NCBI RefSeq assembly: GCF_000959725.1
Contig: NZ_CP009322.1
Location: forward strand, 3,844,001-3,908,000
Origin: Burkholderia gladioli
GTDB taxonomy: Bacteria > Pseudomonadota > Gammaproteobacteria > Burkholderiales > Burkholderiaceae
Length of the DNA: 64,000 nucleotides
Reading direction: 5' to 3'
Under the pieces are notes generated by a model. It saw nothing but the letters and a program-made list of their open reading frames with translations, did not search any database and had not been told where the DNA came from. This document shows, piece by piece, positions 52,718-61,807 of this stretch. The translations under genes were made by a program, and so were the position numbers. Within the stretch, counting starts at the first letter, position 1, and every line of letters starts with the position of its first letter.

Positions 52718-53932
52718 ATGTCCATCCTACGTACTCCCCGCTCCCGCATCGCGGCAGCCGCGTTGGCGGTCGTCGTCGCCGTCGGCGGCGGCGCGTTCGG
52801 CGTGATCCGCGCCAGCGCCAGTGCCCCCCAGAACGCCGCGCCGCCTCTGCAGGAAGTCGACGTCGCGAACGTGCTGTCCAAGACCATCACCGACTGGCAG
52901 ACCTACTCGGGCCGCCTCGAGGCGATCGAGCGCGTCGACGTGCGCCCGCTGGTGTCGGGCACCATCGTCTCGGTCAACTTCAAGGACGGCGCCCTGGTCA
53001 AGAAGGGCGACGTGCTGTTCGTGATCGACCCGCGCCCGTACCAGGCCGAGGTCGATCGCACGGCCGCGCAACTGGCCGCCGCGCAGGCGCGCGACGGCTA
53101 TGCGCAGACCGACTGGCAGCGCGCGCAGCGCCTGATCGGCGACAACGCGATCGCCAAGCGCGACTACGACGAGAAGCAGAACGCCGCGCGCGAATCGGCG
53201 GCCAACGTGAAGGCCGCCGCCGCCGCGCTGGAGGCCGCCAGGATCAACCTGGGCTACACGCGCATCGTTGCGCCGTTTACCGGCCGCGCCTCGCGCGCCG
53301 AGATCACGCTGGGCAACGTGGTGTCGGCCGGCGCCTCGGCCGCGCCGTTGACCACGCTGGTCTCGGTGTCGCCGATCTACGCCTCGTTCGACGCCGACGA
53401 GCAGACCTACCTGCGCTACATCGGCAACCAGCGCGACGGCCGCAAGGTGCCGGTCGACCTGGGCCTGGCCAACGAAAGCGGTTATTCGCGCAACGGCGTG
53501 ATCGACTCGGTCGACAACCGGCTCGATACCTCGTCGGGCACGATCCGCGTGCGGGCGCGCTTCGACAACGCCGACGGCACCCTGGTGCCGGGCCTCTATG
53601 CGCGCGTCAAGGTGGACGGCAGCGCCCCGCATCCGGCCCTGCTGGTGGACGACGCGGCGATCAATACCGACCAGGACAAGAAGTTCGTGTTCGTGGTCGA
53701 CGCCCAGGGGAAGGTGGCCTATCGCGAGGTGCAGATCGGCTCGCTGCACGGCAACCAGCGCGTGATCGCCGGCGGCCTGCAGGCGAGCGACCGGGTGGTG
53801 GTCAACGGCACGCAGCGCGTGCGCCCGGGCGAACAGGTGAAGGTCCACATGGTGCCGATGACGGGCGGCGACGACGCGGCGGCTCCGGTCGCGGCGGCCT
53901 CGCAGCCCGCCGCCGGCAGCGCGTCGTCCTGA
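52718..53932 (+). CDS. ceoA: RND efflux periplasmic adaptor CeoA/BpeE
   Basis: A 404-residue membrane-fusion protein: uncleaved or Sec-type N-terminal helix (RIAAAALAVVVAVGGGAFGV), barrel-sandwich/lipoyl parts (LVSGTIVSVNFKDGALVKKG; DVLFVIDPRPYQAEVDRTAA), alpha-hairpin and beta-barrel (APFTGRASRAEITLGNVVSA). The C-terminus is Ala-rich. It joins the CeoB pump to the OpcM channel. The start at 52718 is preceded by CCGGAGATC. Confidence 0.92.
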   Translation: MSILRTPRSRIAAAALAVVVAVGGGAFGVIRASASAPQNAAPPLQEVDVANVLSKTITDWQTYSGRLEAIERVDVRPLVSGTIVSVNFKDGALVKKGDVLFVIDPRPYQAEVDRTAAQLAAAQARDGYAQTDWQRAQRLIGDNAIAKRDYDEKQNAARESAANVKAAAAALEAARINLGYTRIVAPFTGRASRAEITLGNVVSAGASAAPLTTLVSVSPIYASFDADEQTYLRYIGNQRDGRKVPVDLGLANESGYSRNGVIDSVDNRLDTSSGTIRVRARFDNADGTLVPGLYARVKVDGSAPHPALLVDDAAINTDQDKKFVFVVDAQGKVAYREVQIGSLHGNQRVIAGGLQASDRVVVNGTQRVRPGEQVKVHMVPMTGGDDAAAPVAAASQPAAGSASS

Positions 53933-53982
53933 TGGCCGTTTGAGAAAACGGCCCACTCGCGCATAACCAGAAAGAGCTTTTC

Positions 53983-56900
53983 ATGAACATATCCAAATTC
54001 TTCATCGATCGTCCGATCTTTGCAGGAGTCCTATCCGTCCTGATCCTGCTGGGCGGCGTGATCGCGATGTTCATGCTGCCGATTTCCGAATATCCGGAAG
54101 TCGTGCCGCCGTCGGTGATCGTCAAGGCGCAATACCCGGGTGCCAACCCGAAGGTGATCGCCGAGACCGTCGCTTCGCCGATCGAGGAACAGATCAACGG
54201 CGTCGAGGACATGCTGTACATGCAGTCGCAGGCCAACAGCGACGGCAACGTGACCATCACGGTCACCTTCAAGCTCGGCACCGATCCGGACAAGGCCACC
54301 CAGCTGGTGCAGAACCGCGTGAACCAGGCGCTGCCGCGCCTGCCCGAGGACGTGCAGCGCCTCGGTATCACCACGGTCAAGAGCTCGCCGACGCTGACCA
54401 TGGTGGTGCACCTGATCTCGCCGGACAACCGCTACGACATGACCTACCTGCGCAACTACGCGCTGATCAACGTCAAGGACCGCCTGTCGCGGATCCAGGG
54501 CGTGGGCCAGGTGCAGCTGTGGGGCGCGGGCGACTACGCGATGCGTGTCTGGCTCGATCCGCAGAAGGTGGCCGAGCGCAACCTGACCGCCGACGACGTG
54601 GTGCGCGCGATCCGCGAGCAGAACGTGCAGGTGGCGGCCGGCGTGATCGGCGCCTCGCCGTCGATCCCGGGCACGCCGCTGCAGTTGTCGGTCAACGCGC
54701 GCGGCCGCCTGCAGACCGAGGAGGAGTTCGGCAACATCGTCGTGAAGACGGCGCCGGACGGCGCGGTCACGCGCCTGCGCGACCTCGGCCGAATCGATCT
54801 CGACGCGTCCGAATACGGGCTGCGCTCGCTGCTGGACAACCAGCCGGCGGTGGCGATGGCGATCAACCAGTCGCCGGGCGCGAACTCGCTGCAGATCTCG
54901 GACCAGGTCCGCGCGACCATGAAGGAACTGCAGGCCGACATGCCCAAGGGCGTCGAATACCGGATCGTCTACGATCCGACGCAGTTCGTGCGTTCCTCGA
55001 TCAAGGCCGTGGTGCATACCCTGCTCGAGGCGATCGCGCTGGTGGTGATCGTGGTGATCGTGTTCCTGCAGACCTGGCGTGCCTCGATCATCCCGCTGAT
55101 CGCGGTGCCGGTGTCGATCATCGGTACCTTCTCGCTGCTGCTGATGTTCGGCTACTCGATCAACGCGCTGTCGCTGTTCGGCATGGTGCTGGCGATCGGG
55201 ATCGTGGTGGATGACGCGATCGTGGTGGTGGAGAACGTCGAGCGCAACATCGAGAGCGGGCTGTCCGCGCGCGAAGCCACCTACAAGGCGATGCGCGAGG
55301 TCAGTGGGCCGATCATCGCGATCGCGCTGACCCTGGTGGCCGTGTTCGTGCCGCTGGCCTTCATGTCGGGCCTGACCGGCCAGTTCTACAAGCAGTTCGC
55401 GATGACCATCGCGATCTCGACGGTGATCTCGGCGTTCAACTCGCTGACGCTCTCGCCGGCGCTCTCGGCGATCCTGCTCAAGGGCCACGACGAGAAGCCC
55501 GACTGGCTCACGCGCGTGATGAACCGGCTGTTCGGCGGCTTTTTCCGCGGCTTCAACAAGGTGTTCCATCGCGGCGCGGAGAACTACGGCCGCGGCGTGC
55601 GCGGCGTGCTGTCGAGGAAGTCGCTGATGCTCGGCATCTACGTGGTGCTGCTCGGCGCCACGGTGCTGATGGGCAAGCTGGTGCCCGGCGGTTTCGTGCC
55701 GGCGCAGGACAAGGAATACCTGATCGCGTTCGCGCAGTTGCCCAACGGCGCCTCGCTCGATCGCACCGAGAAGGTGATCCGCCAGATGAGTTCGATCGCG
55801 CTGAAGCAGCCGGGCGTGGAAAGCGCGGTGGCGTTCCCGGGCCTGTCGGTGAACGGTTTCACCAACAGCTCGAGCGCCGGCATCGTGTTCGTCACGCTCA
55901 AGCCGTTCGACCATCGTCATGGCAAGGCGCTGTCGGCCGGCGCCATCGCGGGCGCGCTGAACCAGCAGTACGCGGGCATCAAGGATTCGTTCGTCGCCGT
56001 GTTCCCGCCGCCGCCGGTGCTCGGGCTCGGCACGCTGGGCGGCTTCAAGATGCAGGTCGAGGATCGCGGCGCGGTGGGTTACGCGCGGCTGGCCGATGCG
56101 ACGCAGGACTTCATCAAGCGCGCGCAGCAGGCGCCGGAGCTGGGTCCGCTGTTCACCAGCTACCAGATCAACGTGCCGCAGCTCAATGTCGACCTCGATC
56201 GCACCAAGGCCAAGCAGCTCGGCGTGAACGTGACCGACGTGTTCGACACCATGCAGATCTACCTCGGCTCGCTCTACGTGAACGACTTCAACCGCTTCGG
56301 CCGCGTCTACCAGGTTCGTGTGCAGGCCGATGCGCCGTTCCGCCAGAAGCCCGACGATATCGGCCTGCTGAAGACGCGCAACGCGAACGGCGAGATGGTG
56401 CCGCTGTCCTCGCTGGTCACCGTGACGCCGACCTTCGGGCCGGAAATGGTGGTGCGCTACAACGGCTACACCGCGGCCGACGTGAACGGCGGCCCGGCGC
56501 CGGGCTATTCGTCGGGGCAGGCGCAGGCGGCGGTCGAGCGGATCGCGGCGCAGGTGTTCCCGCGCGGCGTGAAGTTCGAATGGACCGACCTGACCTACCA
56601 GCAGATCCTGGCGGGCAACGCGGGCCTCTTGATCTTCCCGATCAGCGTGCTGCTGGTGTTCCTGGTGCTGGCCGCGCTGTATGAAAGCCTGACGCTGCCG
56701 CTGGCGGTGATCCTGATCGTGCCGATGAGCATCCTGTCTGCGCTCACGGGCGTGTGGCTCACGCAGGGCGACAACAACATCTTCACGCAGATCGGCCTGA
56801 TGGTGCTGGTGGGGCTGTCCGCGAAGAACGCGATCCTGATCGTCGAGTTCGCCCGCGAGCTCGAGCACGACGGACGCACGCCGTTCCAGGCCGCCGTCGA

Positions 56901-57168
56901 GGCGAGCCGGCTGCGGTTGCGCCCGATCCTGATGACCTCGATCGCGTTCATCATGGGCGTGGTGCCGCTGGTGCTGTCCTCGGGTGCCGGTGCCGAGATG
57001 CGGCATGCGATGGGCGTCGCCGTGTTCTTCGGCATGCTCGGCGTCACGCTGTTCGGGCTGATGCTCACGCCGGTGTTCTATGTGGTGCTGCGTACGCTGG
57101 CGGGTGGCAAGATCCACGTCGCGCAGAAGGATACGCCGCGGTATGACGTATCGGCCGCGGATGCTTGA
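53983..57168 (+). CDS. ceoB: RND multidrug efflux pump CeoB/BpeF
   Basis: A 1061-residue inner-membrane proton/drug antiporter. N-terminus [22 protein letters not shown]4 relay [16 protein letters not shown] (about 400-416) with both essential Asp; TM10 region [20 protein letters not shown]. In other Burkholderia the CeoAB-OpcM/BpeEF-OprC pump exports chloramphenicol, trimethoprim, fluoroquinolones and salicylate and is salicylate-inducible; the same is inferred here from the full conserved operon. It differs clearly from the window's other RND pump, so the two arose separately. Confidence 0.95.
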   Translation: MNISKFFIDRPIFAGVLSVLILLGGVIAMFMLPISEYPEVVPPSVIVKAQYPGANPKVIAETVASPIEEQINGVEDMLYMQSQANSDGNVTITVTFKLGTDPDKATQLVQNRVNQALPRLPEDVQRLGITTVKSSPTLTMVVHLISPDNRYDMTYLRNYALINVKDRLSRIQGVGQVQLWGAGDYAMRVWLDPQKVAERNLTADDVVRAIREQNVQVAAGVIGASPSIPGTPLQLSVNARGRLQTEEEFGNIVVKTAPDGAVTRLRDLGRIDLDASEYGLRSLLDNQPAVAMAINQSPGANSLQISDQVRATMKELQADMPKGVEYRIVYDPTQFVRSSIKAVVHTLLEAIALVVIVVIVFLQTWRASIIPLIAVPVSIIGTFSLLLMFGYSINALSLFGMVLAIGIVVDDAIVVVENVERNIESGLSAREATYKAMREVSGPIIAIALTLVAVFVPLAFMSGLTGQFYKQFAMTIAISTVISAFNSLTLSPALSAILLKGHDEKPDWLTRVMNRLFGGFFRGFNKVFHRGAENYGRGVRGVLSRKSLMLGIYVVLLGATVLMGKLVPGGFVPAQDKEYLIAFAQLPNGASLDRTEKVIRQMSSIALKQPGVESAVAFPGLSVNGFTNSSSAGIVFVTLKPFDHRHGKALSAGAIAGALNQQYAGIKDSFVAVFPPPPVLGLGTLGGFKMQVEDRGAVGYARLADATQDFIKRAQQAPELGPLFTSYQINVPQLNVDLDRTKAKQLGVNVTDVFDTMQIYLGSLYVNDFNRFGRVYQVRVQADAPFRQKPDDIGLLKTRNANGEMVPLSSLVTVTPTFGPEMVVRYNGYTAADVNGGPAPGYSSGQAQAAVERIAAQVFPRGVKFEWTDLTYQQILAGNAGLLIFPISVLLVFLVLAALYESLTLPLAVILIVPMSILSALTGVWLTQGDNNIFTQIGLMVLVGLSAKNAILIVEFARELEHDGRTPFQAAVEASRLRLRPILMTSIAFIMGVVPLVLSSGAGAEMRHAMGVAVFFGMLGVTLFGLMLTPVFYVVLRTLAGGKIHVAQKDTPRYDVSAADA

Positions 57169-57178
57169 GGACTCGATG

Positions 57179-58711
57179 ATGAAAAACGACAAGACCATCC
57201 TGCGCCTGGCCAGGCTCGCCGGGCTCAGCGCCCTGATGTCCGCGCTGCTCGCCGCCTGCGCGGTGGGCCCCGACTACAAGCGCCCCGACGTGGCCACGCC
57301 GGCCGCCTTCAAGGAAGCGCCGACGCTGGCAGCCGGCGAGCAGGCCGGTACCTGGAAGCCGGCCGAGCCCGCCGACGGCGCGCATCGCGGCGAATGGTGG
57401 ACCGTGTTCGGCGATCCGGTGCTCGACAAACTGGAGCAGCAGGCGCTCGACGCGAACCAGAACCTGAAGGCCGCGGCGGCCCGCGTCGAGGAGGCCCGGG
57501 CGGCCACCCGCGCGGCACGTTCGGCCTGGTTCCCCTCGCTCGACGCCGGCTTCGGGCCGACCCGCGAGGGCGCGTCCTCGGCCTCGCAGTTCCTGCCGCA
57601 AGGCTCGGGGCCGGTCAATGCCACGCTGTGGCGTGCCCAGGGCACGGTGTCCTACGAGGCGGACCTGTTCGGCCGCGTCGGCCGCAACGTGGAGGCCTCG
57701 CGGGCCGATGCCGCGCAAAGCGAGGCGCTGTTCCGCTCGGTGCAACTGGCCTTGCAGGCCGACGTCGCGCAGAACTACTTCGAACTGCGCCAGCTCGATG
57801 CGGACCAGGACCTCTACCGTCGCACCGTCGACCTGCGCCAGGAATCGCTGAAGCTCGCGCAGCGCCGTTTCGATGAAGGCGACATCAACGAGCTCGACGT
57901 GTCGCGCGCCAAGAACGAACTGGCGACCGCGCAGGCCGATGCGGTGGGCGTCGCGCGGCGTCGCGCGGCCTCAGAGCATGCGCTGGCGATCCTGCTCGGC
58001 AAGCCGCCGGCGGATTTCTCGTTTCGGGAAACGCCGATCGTGCCGGTTGCCGTGCGGATTCCGGGCGGCCTGCCTTCGGCCCTGCTCGAACGGCGCCCCG
58101 ACGTGTCGGCGGCCGAGCGGGCCATGGCCGCCGCGAATGCGCGGATCGGCCTGGCGAAGTCGGCTTATTTCCCGAAGCTCGACATCACCGGCTCGTTCGG
58201 TTATGAAGCCAACACGCTCGGCAGCCTGTTCATGTGGTCGAGCCGCACCTTCCTGCTCGGGCCGTTCGCCGGCACGGCGCTGTCGCTGCCGATCTTCGAC
58301 GGCGGCCGCCGCGCCGCGGGCGTGCAGCAGGCTCGCGCGCAGTATGACGAGCAGGTGGCGAACTATCGCCAGCAGGTGCTGGTGGCGTTCCGCGAGGTGG
58401 AGGACAACCTGGCCGACCTGCGCCTGCTCGACGACCAGATCCGCGCGCAGGGCGATGCGGTCAGCGCCTCGCAGCGCGCGGCGAAGCTGTCGCGCACGCA
58501 GTACCAGGAAGGGCAGATCGCCTATATCGACGTGATCGACAGCGAGCGCTCGGTGCTGCAGTCGCAGTTGCAGGCGAACCAGCTGACCGGCGCGCAAGCC
58601 GTGTCGACGGTCAACCTGATCCGCGCGCTCGGCGGCGGTTGGGGCACGCCGGCGACCGCGGTGGGCAGCGTGCCGGCTTCGGCACCCGCGCAGTCGGTGG
58701 CACAGCGTTGA
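57179..58711 (+). CDS. opcM: Outer-membrane efflux channel OpcM/OprC
   Basis: A 510-residue TolC/OprM-type lipoprotein: lipobox LLAAC near residue 27, then two OEP repeats (GEWWTVFGDPVLDKLEQQAL near 75; LERRPDVSAAERAMAAANAR near 310). It completes the CeoAB tripartite pump. ATG codons at 57176 and 57179 are in tandem; the second is 8 nt from GAGG and is preferred. The gene begins 10 nt after ceoB. Followed by a strong terminator. Confidence 0.93.
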   Translation: MKNDKTILRLARLAGLSALMSALLAACAVGPDYKRPDVATPAAFKEAPTLAAGEQAGTWKPAEPADGAHRGEWWTVFGDPVLDKLEQQALDANQNLKAAAARVEEARAATRAARSAWFPSLDAGFGPTREGASSASQFLPQGSGPVNATLWRAQGTVSYEADLFGRVGRNVEASRADAAQSEALFRSVQLALQADVAQNYFELRQLDADQDLYRRTVDLRQESLKLAQRRFDEGDINELDVSRAKNELATAQADAVGVARRRAASEHALAILLGKPPADFSFRETPIVPVAVRIPGGLPSALLERRPDVSAAERAMAAANARIGLAKSAYFPKLDITGSFGYEANTLGSLFMWSSRTFLLGPFAGTALSLPIFDGGRRAAGVQQARAQYDEQVANYRQQVLVAFREVEDNLADLRLLDDQIRAQGDAVSASQRAAKLSRTQYQEGQIAYIDVIDSERSVLQSQLQANQLTGAQAVSTVNLIRALGGGWGTPATAVGSVPASAPAQSVAQR

Positions 58712-58760
58712 GGTGGTGAAGATGCGGCGAGCCGTGGTTCGGCTCGTCGCGTTGCGCATG

Positions 58761-58798
58761 AAACTGGAAACGGGCCTTCAGAGGCCCGTTTCCAGTTT
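58761..58798. terminator. Strong bidirectional terminator
   Basis: A perfect 17-bp stem (AAACTGGAAACGGGCCT, 58761-58777, complement at 58782-58798) has a TCAG loop and T/A-rich ends on both strands. It ends the efflux operon and probably the convergent spherulin-like gene. Confidence 0.93.
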
Positions 58799-58882
58799 AC
58801 GGGCCTGCTTGCGCAAGCCCTCGAACACGGCATCGGCGAGATCGGCCGGGAAATCGCGGAGATACCGCCGATATCGATTCCT

Positions 58883-59791
58883 TCAGCGCGAGCCTCGCAT
58901 TGCCGTCTTGTTGGATGCCGTCGCCGCCGGCGGATTGAGCGCCGCGACGCCCGCGACTTCCTGCGACCAGTAGGAAGGCAGCCCGTTGTACGGATTCGGC
59001 AGCTTCAGCGAAGTCACGTAGATGCCGCCCGCGCCGTGCGCCACGGCGAACTGCAGGTCGCCGCTCAATTGCGCGGCGCTGGTGTTGTACACGATGTGGA
59101 TGAAGCGGTCCGGCGAATAGGCCGCCTGCCAGGCGGCGGGGCTGTAGCTCGCGTAGTTCGCCTGCTTGTCCTCGTAGACCACGAAACGGTCCGCCACCGG
59201 CAGGCTCGCGTAGATCTCCGGGATGTTGGTGCCGGGATTGTTGACCACCTGGTAGCTGGCGGACAGCCCCTTGATGTAGTTGTAGAGCGACTGATAGTAC
59301 TGGAGGTGGGCGGCCGAACTGTCGTTCGCCATCTCGTCGATGAAGAAGCCGTCGACGGTATAGAAGGCGAGATAGGCGTTGATGTCGTTCGTGACGTCGG
59401 ACAGCGAGCGGTTGCCGTAGGAGGTATGCACGTAGGCGATGACCTTGCCGCCCGCCGCGCGAACCTTCGCGATCACGTTGGTGTAGGCCGGATCGATGGC
59501 GGTGCCCGGGCCGCTGTTCGGGTTGACGATGGCCGTGAGCGGCACCGAGGCGGCGTTGCTGGCCAGCGTCTTCCAGGCAGTCGCGCCCGAACCCGAGGGA
59601 TAGAAGTAGGCCGGCACCACCAGGTCGGCTGCCTGTGCCGCGCCGCTCGCCACGTAGAACGAGGCGAGCAGCGAGCAGGCCGCCGAGGCGAAGCGCCGGA
59701 ATGCGCCCGGCGCGCGGTGGGTGCGGGCCCGGCTGCGCCGATCGATCAGGAGTGCAGGAGAAATGCCGGATGCTTGTTGCTGGATGCTCAT
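58883..59791 (-). CDS. Exported spherulin-4-family glycosidase-like protein
   Basis: A 302-residue secreted protein: a long basic N-region then hydrophobic core (about 35-54, cleaved after AAQA), followed by a spherulation-specific family 4 TIM barrel. Blocks: LVVPAYFYPSGSGATAWKTL, AIVNPNSGPGTAIDPAYTNV, GGKVIAYVHTSYGNRSL and VDGFFIDEM (146-154) with Asp152/Glu153 at the strand-4 position used by related GH135/GH114-type glycosidases. Such enzymes act on galactosaminogalactan-like polymers, so a biofilm-matrix target is plausible but inferred. It is transcribed alone. Confidence 0.82.
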   Translation of the reverse strand: MSIQQQASGISPALLIDRRSRARTHRAPGAFRRFASAACSLLASFYVASGAAQAADLVVPAYFYPSGSGATAWKTLASNAASVPLTAIVNPNSGPGTAIDPAYTNVIAKVRAAGGKVIAYVHTSYGNRSLSDVTNDINAYLAFYTVDGFFIDEMANDSSAAHLQYYQSLYNYIKGLSASYQVVNNPGTNIPEIYASLPVADRFVVYEDKQANYASYSPAAWQAAYSPDRFIHIVYNTSAAQLSGDLQFAVAHGAGGIYVTSLKLPNPYNGLPSYWSQEVAGVAALNPPAATASNKTAMRGSR

Positions 59792-60226
59792 GTTCAGCCT
59801 CGCATTTTTTCAGGTCTCGCCGTCACGCACGCGTGAGCGTCGTGCCGCTGGTGATGGGGTTCGTGCCCCTGGTTGCCGATGATTCGCTGCTTGCCGCTCC
59901 GGATTTCCCCGTCCGGTCATTCATGAATAGCAGTTTTGAAAAAGACTGCAAATCGCTGAAACCATCAAGAAGGTGCCTCTGGATCGCCGTCGGGCATATC
60001 GGTTTCGGCGATTTCCATTTGCGGATTGCTTGTTGGACGGGCCTCGGCGAGCGCATCTATCATCGCGGCGAGGGCCGCCGGCTTGCGCCCCGATATCGGT
60101 TTGCCGCGGCAATATCCGTGTTTACGACAGCCGGCCGGCAAGATCGAGCGTGGCGCGAGAGATAGGCGTCGCGCACCGTATTCGACCCCATTCGTCTGAC
60201 CTGAAACGATCGAGAGCTTTTCCACG
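59792..60226. other. 435-nt divergent intergenic region, no gene found
   Basis: It separates the spherulin-4-like gene from the acyl-CoA-dehydrogenase-like gene. It contains a perfect inverted repeat TCACGC-AC-GCGTGA (59823-59836) 32 nt upstream of the spherulin-like start, a candidate operator. No coding frame is credible. Confidence 0.5.
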
Positions 60227-61450
60227 ATGAGCGATTCCTCTTCATCCGCCACGCCGCCCCATGAAGCTGCCGACGCTGCTTCCGACCCATCGCTCGACGC
60301 GCCGGGCAGCTTCGGCGAGTTGATCTCCGCATTGCGCGCGAGTGCCGCCGAACGCGACCGACGCGGCGGTCACGCCGCGCGCGAAAAGGCCTGGATGGCC
60401 GCGCTCGGCCTGCAGACGCTGGCCGTGCCGCGCGCCTTCGGCGGCCAGGAAGCCGACTGGCCGATCGTCTACCAGACGATCCGCGCGATCGCGCGCGTCG
60501 ACAGCGCGCTCGCGCATCTGGTCGGTTTCCAGGTGCTGCAGATCGTCAGCGTCGATGTCTGGGGCAGCGAGGCGCAGCGCGAGCGCTACCTGCGCGGCAC
60601 CGTCGAGCAGGGTTGGTGGTGGGGCAATGCCGTCAATCCGCTCGACACGCGGCTGGTCGCGCGGCAGGACGGCGAGGGCTACCGGCTCGACGGCATCAAG
60701 GGCTTCTGTTCGGGCACGCGCGGCTCGGCGCGGATGACGATCTCGGCGCACGATCCGGCCACCGGCAAGCCGGTGTTCGCGGTGGTACCCACCGGCCGCG
60801 ACGGCATCACGGTGCATGAAGACTGGGATCCGATCGGGCAGCGCCAGACCGACAGCGGCAGTGTCTCGTTCAATGCGGTGAGGGTGGAGGCCGACGAGGT
60901 GCTGCATCGCTCGGAAACCCCGCCCACGCCGCGCGCGACGCTGCGCACGCTGGTTTCGCAACTGGTGCTGACCAACCTGTTCGTCGGGCTGGCCGAGGGC
61001 GCGTTGGCCGAGGCGCGCGACTACGTGAGCACGCGTGGCCGGCCGTGGATTCACTCGGGCGTGGCCAATGCGCAGGACGATCCGTACACGCTGCAGCGCT
61101 TCGGCGACATGCGAGTGCAGGCGGTGGCCGCCGAGGCGCTGGCCGATCGCGCCGCGCGCGGCCTGCAAGCCGCCTGGGATCGCAAGGAAGCGCTGAGCGC
61201 GGATGGCCGCGCCGAGGTCGCGCTGGCGATCTCGGAGGCGAAGATCGTCGCGCAGCGCGCGGCGCTCGACGCCGGCGAGGCACTGTTCGATGCCTGTGGC
61301 GCGCGCGCCACCGCCGCGCCGCTCGCGCTCGATCGTTTCTGGCGCAACGCGCGCACGCATACGCTGCACGACCCGCTCGACTATCGGCTGCGCGATGTCG
61401 GCCGTTATGCGCTGACCGGCGCCTTGCCCGAGGCGTCGATCTATACCTGA
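60227..61450 (+). CDS. Acyl-CoA-dehydrogenase-fold flavin monooxygenase (SfnB/DszC-like)
   Basis: A 407-residue protein with the acyl-CoA dehydrogenase fold but sequence features of the two-component FMNH2 monooxygenase branch (SfnB, DszC): GFCSGTRGSARMTISA in the middle domain, QRQTDSGSVSFNAVRVEADE, and the C-terminal DPLDYRLRDVGRYALTG typical of this group. The usual acyl-CoA dehydrogenase catalytic Glu context is not visible. Members oxidise sulfur compounds (dimethyl sulfone, dibenzothiophene) or amines with FMNH2 from a separate reductase, which is not in this window. The first 25 residues are Ser/Ala-rich. A sulfur-scavenging role is inferred. Confidence 0.82.
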   Translation: MSDSSSSATPPHEAADAASDPSLDAPGSFGELISALRASAAERDRRGGHAAREKAWMAALGLQTLAVPRAFGGQEADWPIVYQTIRAIARVDSALAHLVGFQVLQIVSVDVWGSEAQRERYLRGTVEQGWWWGNAVNPLDTRLVARQDGEGYRLDGIKGFCSGTRGSARMTISAHDPATGKPVFAVVPTGRDGITVHEDWDPIGQRQTDSGSVSFNAVRVEADEVLHRSETPPTPRATLRTLVSQLVLTNLFVGLAEGALAEARDYVSTRGRPWIHSGVANAQDDPYTLQRFGDMRVQAVAAEALADRAARGLQAAWDRKEALSADGRAEVALAISEAKIVAQRAALDAGEALFDACGARATAAPLALDRFWRNARTHTLHDPLDYRLRDVGRYALTGALPEASIYT

Positions 61451-61807
61451 GCCTTTCTCTTCGCCTCGCGTCTTTCACCATGAATACAAGAATCGAAAGC
61501 GCGAGGCCTCTCGCTGCCGGCGATGCTTACGGCCGCTTACAAGTATCGATTCTGTAACTGGAAACTATAGATTTCTATCGTTTTACAGCGCGAATCGATG
61601 GATGTAGCCTCGGAGACGTTCGGAAACCGGCGGCTGCATCGTCCTTGGCGAGCCGGTTCCCGAACGTCGGACGCATGCAGTAAGCACGGCACCCGTCACG
61701 CGGCAGGACCGCGAGCCGGGTCGCACGACAATCACAAAAACGATAACGACAACTTGTTTGCCGCCATTCAGGAAATCAACGGTCAATCAAACAGGAGAGA
61801 TGGAGAC
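61451..61807. promoter_or_regulatory. 357-nt leader of the PL7 gene with nested inverted repeats
   Basis: A non-coding AT-rich island within it holds ATAGA-TT-TCTAT (61567-61578) flanked by TGTAA (61553-61557) and TTACA (61583-61587). The nested symmetry suggests an operator; TATAGA could also serve as a -10. No gene is seen in the rest. Confidence 0.4.

Noticed and set aside
54031..57198. Long minus-strand frame opposite ceoB
   Set aside because: Same cause: codon-bias shadow of a clear RND gene; no signal peptide, domain or ribosome binding site.
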